This document shows, one piece after another, positions 57,146 to 64,000 of a stretch of 64,000 nt of DNA. A model generated the notes under the pieces. The model saw nothing but the letters and a program-made list of their open reading frames with translations, was not told where the DNA came from and ran no database searches. Position numbers and translations under genes: made by a program. How positions within the stretch are numbered: position 1 is the first letter of the stretch; each line of letters starts with the position of its first letter. This DNA comes from an uncultured Shewanella sp. (GTDB taxonomy: Bacteria; Pseudomonadota; Gammaproteobacteria; Enterobacterales; Shewanellaceae): positions 78,457 through 142,456 of the forward strand of contig NZ_CANMWS010000016.1 of assembly GCF_947501665.1 (NCBI RefSeq), written 5' to 3'.

Positions 57146-57754
57146 TTGTCAGACATCAGTGCAGAAAAGCTTAAACAGCTTATTGAAGCCAGTTTGTTTG
57201 TATTGGCAAAACCCATGACGGTGAGTGCGTTAAAATCAGGGGTGTTAGCTAATTTAACGGTATCGCGGGCTGAAATTGAAGCGGCGATTGAACAATTGCA
57301 ACAAGATTACCAAGGTAGAGGCGTACAATTAGTCAAAGTGGCGGGGGGCTATCGTTTTCAAACATTAACGGCACTCAGTCCATTGTTACAGCCGCTTTGG
57401 CAAGAAAAGTCGCCGAAATATTCCCGTGCAACTTTAGAAACATTAGCGGTAGTGGCTTATCGTCAGCCGGTGACTCGGGGTGATATTGAACGGGTCAGAG
57501 GCGTGGCGGTCAGTAGCCAGATCATTAAAACGTTACAAGACAGAAATTGGATTAAAACCGTGGGACATAAGGAAGTGGCTGGCAGGCCGGCTTTATATGC
57601 CACTACACCCGATTTCTTGGGGTATTTTGGCTTAGAGAGCCTAACAGCATTACCGCTGTTAACGGATCCTGAGTCATTAGCGGGCCTATTTTCCAGCGAG
57701 GAAGTAGTGCCAGAACATTTAGAAGAAAAAATAGAAGAGTCTACTAATGAGTGA
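57146..57754 (+). CDS. scpB: Segregation and condensation protein B
   Basis: A 202-residue ScpB with two winged-helix domains: [18 protein letters not shown] and [28 protein letters not shown]. The start codon is TTG 57146, immediately after the scpA stop. It dimerises and binds ScpA. Its 3' end overlaps rluB by 8 bases. Confidence 0.94.
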   Translation: MSDISAEKLKQLIEASLFVLAKPMTVSALKSGVLANLTVSRAEIEAAIEQLQQDYQGRGVQLVKVAGGYRFQTLTALSPLLQPLWQEKSPKYSRATLETLAVVAYRQPVTRGDIERVRGVAVSSQIIKTLQDRNWIKTVGHKEVAGRPALYATTPDFLGYFGLESLTALPLLTDPESLAGLFSSEEVVPEHLEEKIEESTNE

Positions 57755-58613
57755 AAAATTGCAGAAAGTCTTGGCCCGTGCAGGCCATGGCTCCCGTCGT
57801 GAGATGGAGGCATGGATTGCTGCAGGTCGAGTTAGTATTGACGGTGAAATTGCGAAATTAGGCGATCGCGTCGAATCCGATGTGAAAGTGCGCATTGATG
57901 GCCGTGCGGTGTCGATTAAATCACAAGAAGAAGTGGTGTGCCGTGTTATTGCTTATCATAAACCGGAAGGTGAGATCTGTAGCCGTAAAGATCCAGAAGG
58001 CAGGCCGACGGTATTTGATCGTTTGCCGCGCACCAAAGATTCACGTTGGGTGGCGGTGGGGCGATTAGACATTAATACCTCAGGTTTATTGTTATTTACC
58101 TCAGACGGTGAATTGGCAAACCGTTTAATGCACCCTTCTAATGAAGTGGAGCGTGAGTATGCGGTGCGCACTTTTGGTGAAGTGACCGATGCCTGTATTC
58201 AGCGCCTGCGTAAAGGAGTGACATTAGAAGATGGCCCTGCCAGCTTTGATAAAGTCAAACCTGCGGGTGGCGAAGGCATGAACAAGTGGTGGCATGTGTC
58301 GCTTGCCGAAGGCCGTAATCGTGAAGTGCGCCGTTTGTGGGAATCTCAAGAAGTGCAGGTGAGCCGCTTGATCCGTATTCGTTACGGTGACATTGAGCTG
58401 CCGAAATCATTGCCGCGAGGTGGCTGGATTGAACTGCCTATTGAGCAAGTCAATTACTTACGTCAAACTGCAGGCATGGACCCAGAGACCCGCAGTATTT
58501 TGGGCACTGACAAGCACAGTGTGGCTCGTAATAAAGTGCGCGGCGCGAAAATTCGCCGTGCAGTGCGTAAGCATAAAGCCATTGCAGGTAAACCTGCACG
58601 CCAACGCAGTTGA
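57747..58613 (+). CDS. rluB: 23S rRNA pseudouridine(2605) synthase RluB
   Basis: A 288-residue S4-domain pseudouridine synthase. N-terminal S4 RNA-binding ([30 protein letters not shown]), then the catalytic [17 protein letters not shown] with the active-site Asp, and a basic C-terminus ([15 protein letters not shown]). It modifies U2605 of 23S rRNA. It ends the rnm-yciO-scpAB-rluB cluster and is followed by hairpins. Confidence 0.94.
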   Translation: MSEKLQKVLARAGHGSRREMEAWIAAGRVSIDGEIAKLGDRVESDVKVRIDGRAVSIKSQEEVVCRVIAYHKPEGEICSRKDPEGRPTVFDRLPRTKDSRWVAVGRLDINTSGLLLFTSDGELANRLMHPSNEVEREYAVRTFGEVTDACIQRLRKGVTLEDGPASFDKVKPAGGEGMNKWWHVSLAEGRNREVRRLWESQEVQVSRLIRIRYGDIELPKSLPRGGWIELPIEQVNYLRQTAGMDPETRSILGTDKHSVARNKVRGAKIRRAVRKHKAIAGKPARQRS

Positions 58614-58614
58614 T

Positions 58615-58677
58615 ACAAAATCAATAGAATTGATTTTGTATGATCGAACCGAAAGACCACATTAAGTGGTCTTTTTT
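58615..58677 (+). terminator. Two hairpins ending the scpAB-rluB unit
   Basis: Stem ACAAAATCAAT / ATTGATTTTGT with loop AGA, then a second strong stem AAAGACCAC (58652-58660) / GTGGTCTTT (58666-58674) with a T run, a clear rho-independent terminator. Confidence 0.92.
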
Positions 58678-59490
58678 ATGAGGTTTATTTTTTCACGATT
58701 ATTTATATTGATTTTCTCTCAAGTATTTTGCAAGTAAACTCAATGATAACGTCATTCAGCTTGTGTAGTCTTGGATCTTTCATTGAAAATCATCGTTATA
58801 TTCGAGTTTATTGCCTACCGCAGGCTGTTGTGCAGATACTCCTGCTAGACATTGTGAAGCCATCTGATCTGCATGGATAGCAGGGAATGCCTTAAATTGT
58901 CGGGAACATTTTTGGCCATGAGTGCTCTGCGACTTCAAATGACATCCTTGTCTAACAGCCAGCCAAATATCCATATTTGTCGCTCATAGCAGCCATTTTA
59001 TGGCTTTCGCCTTGAAGTCAAAGGCCACAAATGCATCTACACGGCGTGTAAAGAGAAAAAGCAAAAATCACAAGCTAAAGAAAAGTGTTTCTTCGAGTTG
59101 GTGTGTTGATATGGCTGAATATAACACTAGAACAGTATTGTGCGCGCTTTGCATGTTGAGTGTATCAATATATAACGAATAACATCATATGATTACAGTG
59201 TGACTATTAATAACTCATTAGAATGACTCATAGTAAAAGTGCGCATGCGCATTTATTCAAATAAGATATAAAATATTTAGCGACTTTTCAATTAATTAAG
59301 TGAGCCACAGTCGTCAATAATATGTCTTCTATGGATTACCATGCGCGCTTTGTATGTAATGAATATGTTGTTTATTGGTAACTAAATCAGTGGTTAACCG
59401 TTTGGTTTGATGGTAACCTATTGATCATTAATAAAAGAAAAACGCGCATGCGTACTATACAAAGGTTAGGGCAATCACAAGGAATCAGCA
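58678..59490. other. Gene-poor boundary of cassette array 2
   Basis: About 810 bases without a supported gene; frames at 58780-58974 (minus) and 59000-59182 (plus) lack support. It holds two near-identical 16-base repeats TGCGCGCTTTGyATGT (59141-59156, 59342-59357), a 12-base palindrome TGCGCATGCGCA (59240-59251) and CGCATGCG (59445-59452). GTTAGGG at 59465-59471 is close to an attC/attI core. No integrase gene is present. Confidence 0.5.
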
Positions 59491-60312
59491 ATGAGTGATG
59501 AAATCGAAGATGTAGAAGAGAGTAAGCTCCCGGAAAGCGGAAAAGTATCAAAAGTAACTCGTGGTGCATTGTCGGCTGTCGGTGGGGCTGTACCCTTCGC
59601 GGGTGGTATTTTTTCAGCAATTGTAGGTGCTTGGTCTGAACATGAGCAGGATAAGGTAAATCGTTTCTTCGAGCATTGGGTTCGAATGCTTGAAGACGAG
59701 CTAAAGGAGAAGGAAGAAACCATTATCGAAATAATGGGAAGACTCAACCTTCAAGATCAAGCTATTTCAGAACGAGTAGAAAGCCGTTCTTACCAATCAC
59801 TCGTAAAGAAAACATTTAGGGAGTGGTCTTGCGCTGAAAGTGAAGAAAAACGCGAATACATACGCAATATCCTCGCCAATGCAGCTAGCTGCCAGATTTC
59901 TAGTGACGATGTGGTTCGAATGTTTATCGACTGGATTAATATCTATTCAGAAATGCACTTTCAAGTTATTGGTGCAATCTATAACAGTGATGGAATCACT
60001 AGAGGCCAAATCTGGAGAAAAATTGGTAAGGGGCAAGTCCGCGAGGATTCGGCAGATGCAGATCTATATAAACTTCTGTTCAGGGATCTAAGCACCGGTA
60101 GCATCATTCGTCAGTATAAAGAGCGAGATTATATGGGTAATGTAATATCCAAAACTCCGCAAAGGCGACCTAAAGGTAGTGGCCCTAAGCCACCAGTGTC
60201 AGCCTTTGATGAAAATGAAGGCTATGAGCTTACAGCGCTAGGTCAGCAGTTCATACATTACGCAATGACTGATCTGCCAATGAGAATCGAGTTTAATGCC
60301 TCGCCAGAATAA
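59491..60312 (+). CDS. Hypothetical protein with glycine-zipper helix, cassette gene
   Basis: A 273-residue protein, the first of array 2. AAGGAATC lies eight bases upstream. The N-terminal ~50 residues contain a hydrophobic glycine-zipper segment (LSAVGGAVPFAGGIFSAIVGAW), followed by an amphipathic helical region (~50-130, rich in Glu/Lys with EEKREYIRNILANAAS) and a compact C-terminal domain. A membrane-inserting helix plus soluble sensor-like domain recalls cell-killing or defence effectors, but I do not recognise the family. It ends just before a clean attC. Confidence 0.8.
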   Translation: MSDEIEDVEESKLPESGKVSKVTRGALSAVGGAVPFAGGIFSAIVGAWSEHEQDKVNRFFEHWVRMLEDELKEKEETIIEIMGRLNLQDQAISERVESRSYQSLVKKTFREWSCAESEEKREYIRNILANAASCQISSDDVVRMFIDWINIYSEMHFQVIGAIYNSDGITRGQIWRKIGKGQVREDSADADLYKLLFRDLSTGSIIRQYKERDYMGNVISKTPQRRPKGSGPKPPVSAFDENEGYELTALGQQFIHYAMTDLPMRIEFNASPE

Positions 60313-60315
60313 AAG

Positions 60316-60393
60316 CCCTAACAAAGCCAGCCAGAGGGACCAAAAAACCGGCGCTTCGCTCTGGTTTTTCGGCCCCTGCTGGCGGCGTTAAAT
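60316..60393 (+). repeat. attC site a, array 2
   Basis: CCCTAACAAAGCCAGC pairs with GCTGGCGGCGTTA; right box GTTAAAT (60387-60393) fits GTTRRRY; central hairpin around CCGGCGCTTCGCTCTGG. Very clear. Confidence 0.92.
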
Positions 60394-60415
60394 ATCAATC
60401 CAAGAGGAAGCATCG

Positions 60416-60808
60416 ATGGAAGAAAAAGAAAAGAAGAAAGGGATGTTCGCTAAAATCGAATCACGCGAAGATGCTCTTAAAACAATTAAAGACTGCGCAA
60501 TGGGATTTTTTGTTGTTGCAGCCATTCAGGCCGGCCTCGGTTATTTCATAGCACCAAGCCTAATCATAGACGCAGTTCTCTACGCAGTATTAGCTGGCGT
60601 TATGTTCAAATGGAATTCACGCGTTGCGGCAGTGTTTCTATTGGTAATCGCATGTTTTGCTGCCTATATGACGATTCTTAATCGCTTAGGTATGGCAGCA
60701 GAAGGCGGTAACAATATATTTTTGGCTGCTATTATTCTTTGGGCTGCCATACGTTCAGTCGAGGCAACATTCAAGGTTAATGGCAAGTATGCTGAAGAAA
60801 ACATTTAA
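60416..60808 (+). CDS. Small membrane protein, cassette gene
   Basis: A 130-residue protein: charged N-terminus (MEEKEKKKGMFAKIESREDALKTIK) followed by four hydrophobic helices (~25-45, ~50-66, ~68-86, ~97-115). GAGGAAG precedes the ATG. Such proteins are frequent among integron cassettes and have no assigned function. Stop lies within the left box of the next attC. Confidence 0.8.
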   Translation: MEEKEKKKGMFAKIESREDALKTIKDCAMGFFVVAAIQAGLGYFIAPSLIIDAVLYAVLAGVMFKWNSRVAAVFLLVIACFAAYMTILNRLGMAAEGGNNIFLAAIILWAAIRSVEATFKVNGKYAEENI

Positions 60809-60875
60809 CAAGCAAAGGCAGCAACGCCCTACGGGCTGGACGCGCTAACGCGCGCCGCTGCTTTGGGCGTTAAAT
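60803..60875 (+). repeat. attC site b, array 2
   Basis: Left box ATTTAAC (60803-60809) and right box GTTAAAT (60869-60875) both match consensus exactly; arms CAAAGGCAGC / GCTGCTTTG and a GC-rich loop. The clearest site in the window. Confidence 0.95.
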
Positions 60876-60889
60876 GTATTTATTGAAGT

Positions 60890-61147
60890 ATGAAGAAGAA
60901 AGTTAAATTCTCTATCACAGCAGTTTTAGTGTTTATCTTTCTAGTTGGAGGCACTCTACTTTGGTGGCGGCTATGGATGTATCAAGGATTTATCGGCCCA
61001 GTACCGTTTTTACACTGGATTACTGAATCAGATGGTGAGTTCTCGTACGATCTCACGGAATACGAAATGTTTGCGCATTTATTATTGCTAGTTATTGCAA
61101 TGTGCAGCGTCAAACATTTAACAAATTTAGGCAGGCGACGCGCATAA
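60890..61147 (+). CDS. Small two-helix membrane protein, cassette gene
   Basis: An 85-residue protein with helices at ~7-27 and ~61-77 separated by a polar loop containing WRLWMYQGF. The 3' end (from about LTNLGRRRA) lies inside the following attC. No ribosome site is obvious except a weak GAAG. Family not recognised. Confidence 0.65.
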   Translation: MKKKVKFSITAVLVFIFLVGGTLLWWRLWMYQGFIGPVPFLHWITESDGEFSYDLTEYEMFAHLLLLVIAMCSVKHLTNLGRRRA

Positions 61148-61177
61148 AGCCGCACGCTCCTGCTAAAGGCGTTATGT
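61116..61177 (+). repeat. attC site c, array 2 (overlaps CDS end)
   Basis: Left ATTTAACAAATTTAGGCAGG pairs with CCTGCTAAAGGCGTT; right box GTTATGT. Strong arms; overlaps the last 11 codons of the preceding gene. Confidence 0.9.
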
Positions 61178-61192
61178 TTATAAAGGATTAAA

Positions 61193-61546
61193 ATGAGCGA
61201 TAAAGTTTTTACTAAGGATTTACAGGGTATTATTACTCATGGCTTCGACTCAATTGATCCCAATGAGAAAGTTGAAATTAACCTAAAAGACTTGATGTAT
61301 GTATACACTACGCTTCAAGAATATATGCGTTTTTTCCACCAGCCTTCACACTACCAAACATTAGATGATATAGAAGATTTTCTAGGCTCAGTAAATGACC
61401 AAGCTGGATTTAAAATACTACATGCAGCAGTTTATGAAAAAATGAGGGGAATGTTCCCTGAACATATTAGTGAGAAATTTGGTGAAGGCATTTTTGATTC
61501 AGATGAGCTACCTTTCTATTTCGATGAAAATAGGCGAAAAACATAA
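61193..61546 (+). CDS. Hypothetical acidic cassette protein
   Basis: A 117-residue acidic, soluble protein with predominantly helical pattern (DKVFTKDLQGII..., LKDLMYVYTTLQEYMRFFHQP). AAGGATTAAA precedes the ATG. Not recognised; small acidic cassette proteins can be antitoxins, immunity or adaptor proteins but no partner toxin is adjacent. Confidence 0.75.
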   Translation: MSDKVFTKDLQGIITHGFDSIDPNEKVEINLKDLMYVYTTLQEYMRFFHQPSHYQTLDDIEDFLGSVNDQAGFKILHAAVYEKMRGMFPEHISEKFGEGIFDSDELPFYFDENRRKT

Positions 61547-61627
61547 CAATACGCTTAAATTCGTTCCGGCCCAAAAGACGGCCTCCATTGGACTGCCTTC
61601 GGCAGCCGTTTAGCTAAAGCGTTAATT
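61541..61627 (+). repeat. attC site d, array 2
   Basis: Left ACATAACAATACGCTTAA, right TAGCTAAAGCGTTAATT; central GCCTTCGGCAGCC hairpin. The right box GTTAATT equals that of attC 2 in array 1, which also precedes the same non-coding cassette. Confidence 0.8.
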
Positions 61628-61867
61628 TGAATACCCAGAATTAAGGTGATGATCCTTAAAAAGAGCGCGTTGGAACTCGTAAACACTGCTGCATTTTTTT
61701 CTTGTTCTCTTGTTAGTAAAGGGGTTGTTTGTTGTTGAAGAGAGTTGATTGATAATGATTGTACAACAATGGGTTAGCAGTGTACTCTAGCTTAATGATT
61801 TGTTTTAAAAAACTGTTTTAAAACATTGGCAGTTTGGACGATTATCCTGCTGCTGTTGAATAAGCTG
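61622..61867 (+). repeat. Non-coding gene cassette, copy B
   Basis: About 246 bases between attC right boxes, nearly the same as 38707-38937 except for a ~20-base insertion (around AAAACTGTTTTAAAAC) and scattered substitutions. No conserved reading frame of useful length. Presence in both arrays suggests duplication by cassette recombination or independent capture. Confidence 0.85.
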
Positions 61868-61873
61868 TTAAAC
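61761..61873 (+). repeat. attC site e, array 2 (long form)
   Basis: Left box GTACAAC (61761-61767), right box GTTAAAC (61867-61873, matching GTTRRRY); related to the long-form sites at 38847 and 40308. Confidence 0.7.
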
Positions 61874-61880
61874 TCATACA

Positions 61881-62342
61881 ATGAAAAAGATCATCATACT
61901 AATAATGTTATTTGCAGTGGTGTCATGTGCGAATAACGACTTTAAAATAGGGCAGCGATTTTCAGAGGATAGCCCAGAGTTCTATTTGTCAATTGCCCCT
62001 TCATTTTCGCAGCCTTACGAATATGAGTTAAGTGGTGAAAGCTTGGTGGTGCGGGAATACAGCGGCCTTGGCGGCTACGACTGGGGGAAGAGCATTGAAG
62101 TATCTAGAGCACAGGTGACACGAGAGCAAAGTGAAAAAATTAGAGAGTTGTCAGTTTCTGCAATAAAAGAAGCACTTCTTGAAGAACAGTCTGGAATCGA
62201 TGTTGTAGTAATGGATGGCGTTTCTTGGTATTTGCTATCAGATTATGGGTTTGGCTCTTTTTTATCTGCTAAAACAAATAATCCATCTAAATTATTTTAC
62301 GATCTACAAGAGTACCTAAATGAAATTCTGCCACATGAATAG
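61881..62342 (+). CDS. Lipoprotein of unknown function, cassette gene
   Basis: A 153-residue lipoprotein: MKKIIILIMLFAVVSC, lipobox VVSC, Cys16. The mature part is mixed, with YEYELSGESLVVREYSG and a C-terminal helix YDLQEYLNEIL. No ribosome site separates it from the attC box (GTTAAAC ATG within 8 bases). Not recognised. The third lipoprotein among the cassettes. Confidence 0.75.
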   Translation: MKKIIILIMLFAVVSCANNDFKIGQRFSEDSPEFYLSIAPSFSQPYEYELSGESLVVREYSGLGGYDWGKSIEVSRAQVTREQSEKIRELSVSAIKEALLEEQSGIDVVVMDGVSWYLLSDYGFGSFLSAKTNNPSKLFYDLQEYLNEILPHE

Positions 62343-62348
62343 GCCAAA

Positions 62349-62420
62349 GATTAACAAGCGCATGTTGTCGGACTGTTTTTCCGCTGCGCTTCAAACCAGC
62401 CGCAAAGAGCGGCGTTAGGT
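62349..62420 (+). repeat. attC site f, array 2
   Basis: GATTAACAAGCGC with TGTTGTCGG at left; GAGCGGCGTTAGGT at right with box GTTAGGT (62414-62420). Arms GCGC...GCGGC pair; clear site. Confidence 0.9.
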
Positions 62421-62435
62421 ACACAAGGAGTTTTG

Positions 62436-62816
62436 GTGAATTTAAATCAAATTACATTACCCGTTCATGATATGAGTGAATGCACTAAGTTTTATCGTAA
62501 CCTTGGTTTTACGCAAATAGTCGATACGCCACACTATGCTCGCTTTGAGTGCCCAGAGGGAGACTCTACGTTTTCATTATCTCTAGAAAACGCTGATTTT
62601 AAGAGTCACACGGTTATTTATTTCGAACACGAAGAGTTAGATCATTGGGTTAATCAATTAAAACTTAAAGGTATTCAATTCGATCAGGAACCAACGGATG
62701 AGAGGTATTTATGGCGAGAAGCTGTTTTACATGATCCGTCTGGTAATAAAATTAAGCTTTATTGGGCAGGTGAAAATCGTCTTAATCCACCTTGGCGTGT
62801 CGAAATACGTACTTAA
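62436..62816 (+). CDS. VOC (glyoxalase/bleomycin-resistance) family protein, cassette gene
   Basis: A 126-residue single-chain VOC protein. NQITLPVHDMSECTKFYRNLGF and LHDPSGNKIKLYWAG are the paired beta-alpha-beta-beta-beta modules; the metal-ligand positions (first His absent, Glu in RFEC, later Tyr/Lys) are only partly conserved. GTG 62436 has AAGGAG five bases upstream. Members include glyoxalases and antibiotic-binding proteins; specificity unknown. Confidence 0.88.
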   Translation: MNLNQITLPVHDMSECTKFYRNLGFTQIVDTPHYARFECPEGDSTFSLSLENADFKSHTVIYFEHEELDHWVNQLKLKGIQFDQEPTDERYLWREAVLHDPSGNKIKLYWAGENRLNPPWRVEIRT

Positions 62817-62912
62817 CAGCAGTGTTCAAGTCGGACTCGTAACAGCTTGCTCGGTTCCGCTTCGCTTCATATTTCAGCAAGACATTATTCGTTCTTTAGT
62901 GAGGTGTTATGT
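62811..62912 (+). repeat. attC-like site g, array 2
   Basis: Left box ACTTAAC (62811-62817) matches RYYYAAC exactly and holds the stop of the VOC gene; proposed right box GTTATGT (62906-62912). Long and weakly paired; the right border is uncertain. Confidence 0.55.
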
Positions 62913-63086
62913 TTTTGAAGAAGCTTCTAGTGCTAGAATTTTGCTTTTTATTGCTTCAGCTTCGGCAGTTATCATTGCGTAGGATCTGATATCGCCGTTG
63001 CGCTGGGCATGCATAGCTTGTTCAAGTTTACTGGCATAAAGTTTGTCCAACTTTTTAATGGGATCTTTCTTAAATATCGAAAACAT
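62907..63086 (-). CDS. DUF6435 family protein, reverse-oriented cassette gene
   Basis: A 59-residue protein: MFSIFKKDPIKKLDKLY, then EQAMHAQRNGDIRSYAMITAEAEAIKSKI, the short coiled-coil-like pattern of DUF6435 proteins. ATG 63086 has AAAGG upstream on the minus strand. It is opposite to all other cassette genes, so it cannot be read from an upstream array promoter and probably has its own. Function unknown. Confidence 0.8.
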   Translation of the reverse strand: MFSIFKKDPIKKLDKLYASKLEQAMHAQRNGDIRSYAMITAEAEAIKSKILALEASSKT

Positions 63087-63152
63087 ATTCATCAACCTTT
63101 AGTTTAATAGCTAAAGTATATACGTTGTGTAGCGTGTTTCGGTTTAAAAAAT

Positions 63153-63229
63153 AATTAACATTAATTAGGACATATATGATGTCCATGCTGGGGTTGGAGT
63201 ACTGCCTTGCCCCGTGGGTGGCGTTAGGT
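63153..63229 (+). repeat. attC-like site h, array 2
   Basis: Left AATTAACATTAATT, internal hairpins GGACA/TGTCC and GGGG/CCCC, right GGCGTTAGGT with box GTTAGGT (63223-63229). Arm pairing near the boxes is weak. Confidence 0.6.
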
Positions 63230-63242
63230 TATAGAGGGGAAT

Positions 63243-63680
63243 ATGGAAGTAAATTTACGTGCTGCAAGGGAAGAAGACGTTCAGTTTCTACTGGATTTGA
63301 GAATGATGACGATGGGAGCTTACCTTGAGAATGCAGGTGTCCCATGCACTGAAGAGGAAAATTTGTTTCGAATTAGATACCACTTCGAAGATGCTCAAAT
63401 AATCGAGATAGGAAATAAAAAGGCAGGCTTATTTAAAACGAGCTACCTAGCAGACAAAAAGCAGTGGTATCTTTTTCAGATCCAAGTACATCCAGAGTTT
63501 CAAAATTTAAAAATTGGAAGTGACTTGATTAACAAATTGATATACAGAGCGAAGCAGCAAGATGAGAGTGTAGGGCTGAGCGTGTTAAAGAGTAATCCGG
63601 CCTTTAATCTTTATAGAAAACTCGGGTTCAAAGTAGTTGAAGAAAATGAGCATGAGTTTGAATTATTGTTAGAAGCTTAG
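63243..63680 (+). CDS. GNAT family N-acetyltransferase, cassette gene
   Basis: A 145-residue GNAT protein: VNLRAAREEDVQFLLDLRMMTM for strand 1 and helix 1, LFQIQVHPEFQNLKIGSDLINKLI for the acetyl-CoA motif A (Q-x-x-x-I-G-S), and NPAFNLYRKLGFKVVEENEHEF for motif B. AGAGGGGA precedes the ATG. Substrate unknown. It is the last cassette gene before the RAYT region. Confidence 0.88.
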   Translation: MEVNLRAAREEDVQFLLDLRMMTMGAYLENAGVPCTEEENLFRIRYHFEDAQIIEIGNKKAGLFKTSYLADKKQWYLFQIQVHPEFQNLKIGSDLINKLIYRAKQQDESVGLSVLKSNPAFNLYRKLGFKVVEENEHEFELLLEA

Positions 63681-63682
63681 TA

Positions 63683-63698
63683 CATGGGCCCCCATGTC
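63683..63698. repeat. Palindrome near RAYT gene
   Basis: ACATGGG CC CCCATGT, a 7-base perfect stem, between the GNAT gene and the transposase gene. Two copies of GATTAACTTAGAC follow. Possibly a REP-like substrate of the adjacent transposase, or a terminator. Confidence 0.5.
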
Positions 63699-63814
63699 TG
63701 ACAAAGCAAAAGATTAACTTAGACGAGGATTAACTTAGACACCCATGATTATTTGCCTAGTTTGCGATTGTAAATTAGGCTTTGAATAGTTGAACAGTCA
63801 CTGGTGGGTATGTT

Positions 63815-64000
63815 ATGCCAATACCAAGAAAAGCCATTGTTAGTATCGAGGACACTCCTTATTATCACTGTATATCGCGCTGCGTCAGGCGAGCCTTTTT
63901 ATGTGGTGTTGATGACTATACAGGGCAGTCTTATGAGCATCGACGGGGTTGGGTTGAAGAGCGAATCCTTGAGCTTGGGCAGGTATTTGCTATTGATATT
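63815..64000 (+). mobile_element. REP-associated tyrosine transposase (Y1/IS200-like), 5' part only
   Basis: From ATG 63815 the frame is open to the window end (62 codons): MPIPRKAIVSIEDTPYYHCISRC then VRRAFLCGVD...GWVEERILELG. This N-terminus, with YYHCISRCVRRAFL, is typical of gammaproteobacterial RAYT/TnpA-REP proteins of the IS200/IS605 Y1 superfamily. The HUH and catalytic Tyr lie beyond the window. The truncation is by the window edge, not in the gene. Confidence 0.85.

Noticed and set aside
58780..58974. 64-codon minus-strand frame after rluB
   Set aside because: No family, no start context; kept only as a note in the intergenic entry.
59000..59182. 60-codon plus-strand Lys/Arg-rich frame
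   Set aside because: Looks like a chance frame; no Shine-Dalgarno and no known family.
62698..62982. 94-codon frame across the end of the VOC gene and attC g
   Set aside because: Overlaps the VOC coding frame and the attC; no own start signals.

Overview
The window looks like a chromosomal segment of an AT-rich marine gammaproteobacterium, most likely Shewanella or a close relative. The main support is conserved gene order: trxB / ald-lrp-ftsK-lolA-rarA-crcB-serS; arsC-bepA-(tusA-like)-perM-argO / bcp-gcvR-dapA-bamC; and rnm-yciO-scpA-scpB-rluB. This assignment comes from recognising families and order, not from a database search. No rRNA, tRNA, CRISPR array or prophage was seen.

Layout. 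1-9.5 kb is an accessory, mostly envelope or secreted block: a cut-off questin-oxidase-like protein, a methyltransferase, a phospholipase-C-like secreted protein, a very large lipoprotein with Ig/cadherin-like and RCC1-like repeats downstream of a heptamer tandem repeat, a Blc lipocalin and a secreted glycine-rich protein. 9.5-20 kb holds asnS, the pabB-nudL pair, class I fumarase, a MarR-controlled SRPBCC/membrane pair with a double palindromic operator, an isochorismatase-fold/EamA pair and a class III aminotransferase. 20-26.2 kb is a possible small-molecule locus: AraC regulator, acyl-CoA synthetase, HIT protein, FeeM/LuxI-like N-acyltransferase, SnoaL-like protein and heme-oxygenase-like diiron enzyme. 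26.2-35.8 kb is core: trxB, ald, lrp, ftsK, lolA, rarA, crcB, serS.

35.8-42.2 kb and 59.5-63.7 kb are two integron gene-cassette arrays without an integrase in the window (CALIN-type). Each is a run of short, mostly unknown plus-strand genes separated by attC-like sites whose right-hand boxes are GTTRRRY or close to it. The cassettes encode small membrane proteins, lipoproteins, GNAT acetyltransferases, a PIN-like RNase, a VOC-fold protein, a reverse-oriented DUF6435 gene and unknown proteins. One non-coding cassette of about 230-246 bp occurs in both arrays. Array 1 is preceded by a patch of hairpin repeats and minus-strand coding remnants, including a candidate inverted attC, and followed by three consecutive stem-loops.

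42.2-58.7 kb, between the arrays, is mainly housekeeping: a zinc-ribbon gene broken by one stop codon, a CIO-type cydAB oxidase, an SnoaL-like protein, DUF2069, arsC, bepA, a TusA-like protein, perM, argO, bcp, gcvR, dapA, bamC, rnm, yciO, scpAB and rluB. The window ends inside a REP-associated (Y1, IS200-like) transposase gene, next to short palindromes and repeats that could be its substrates.
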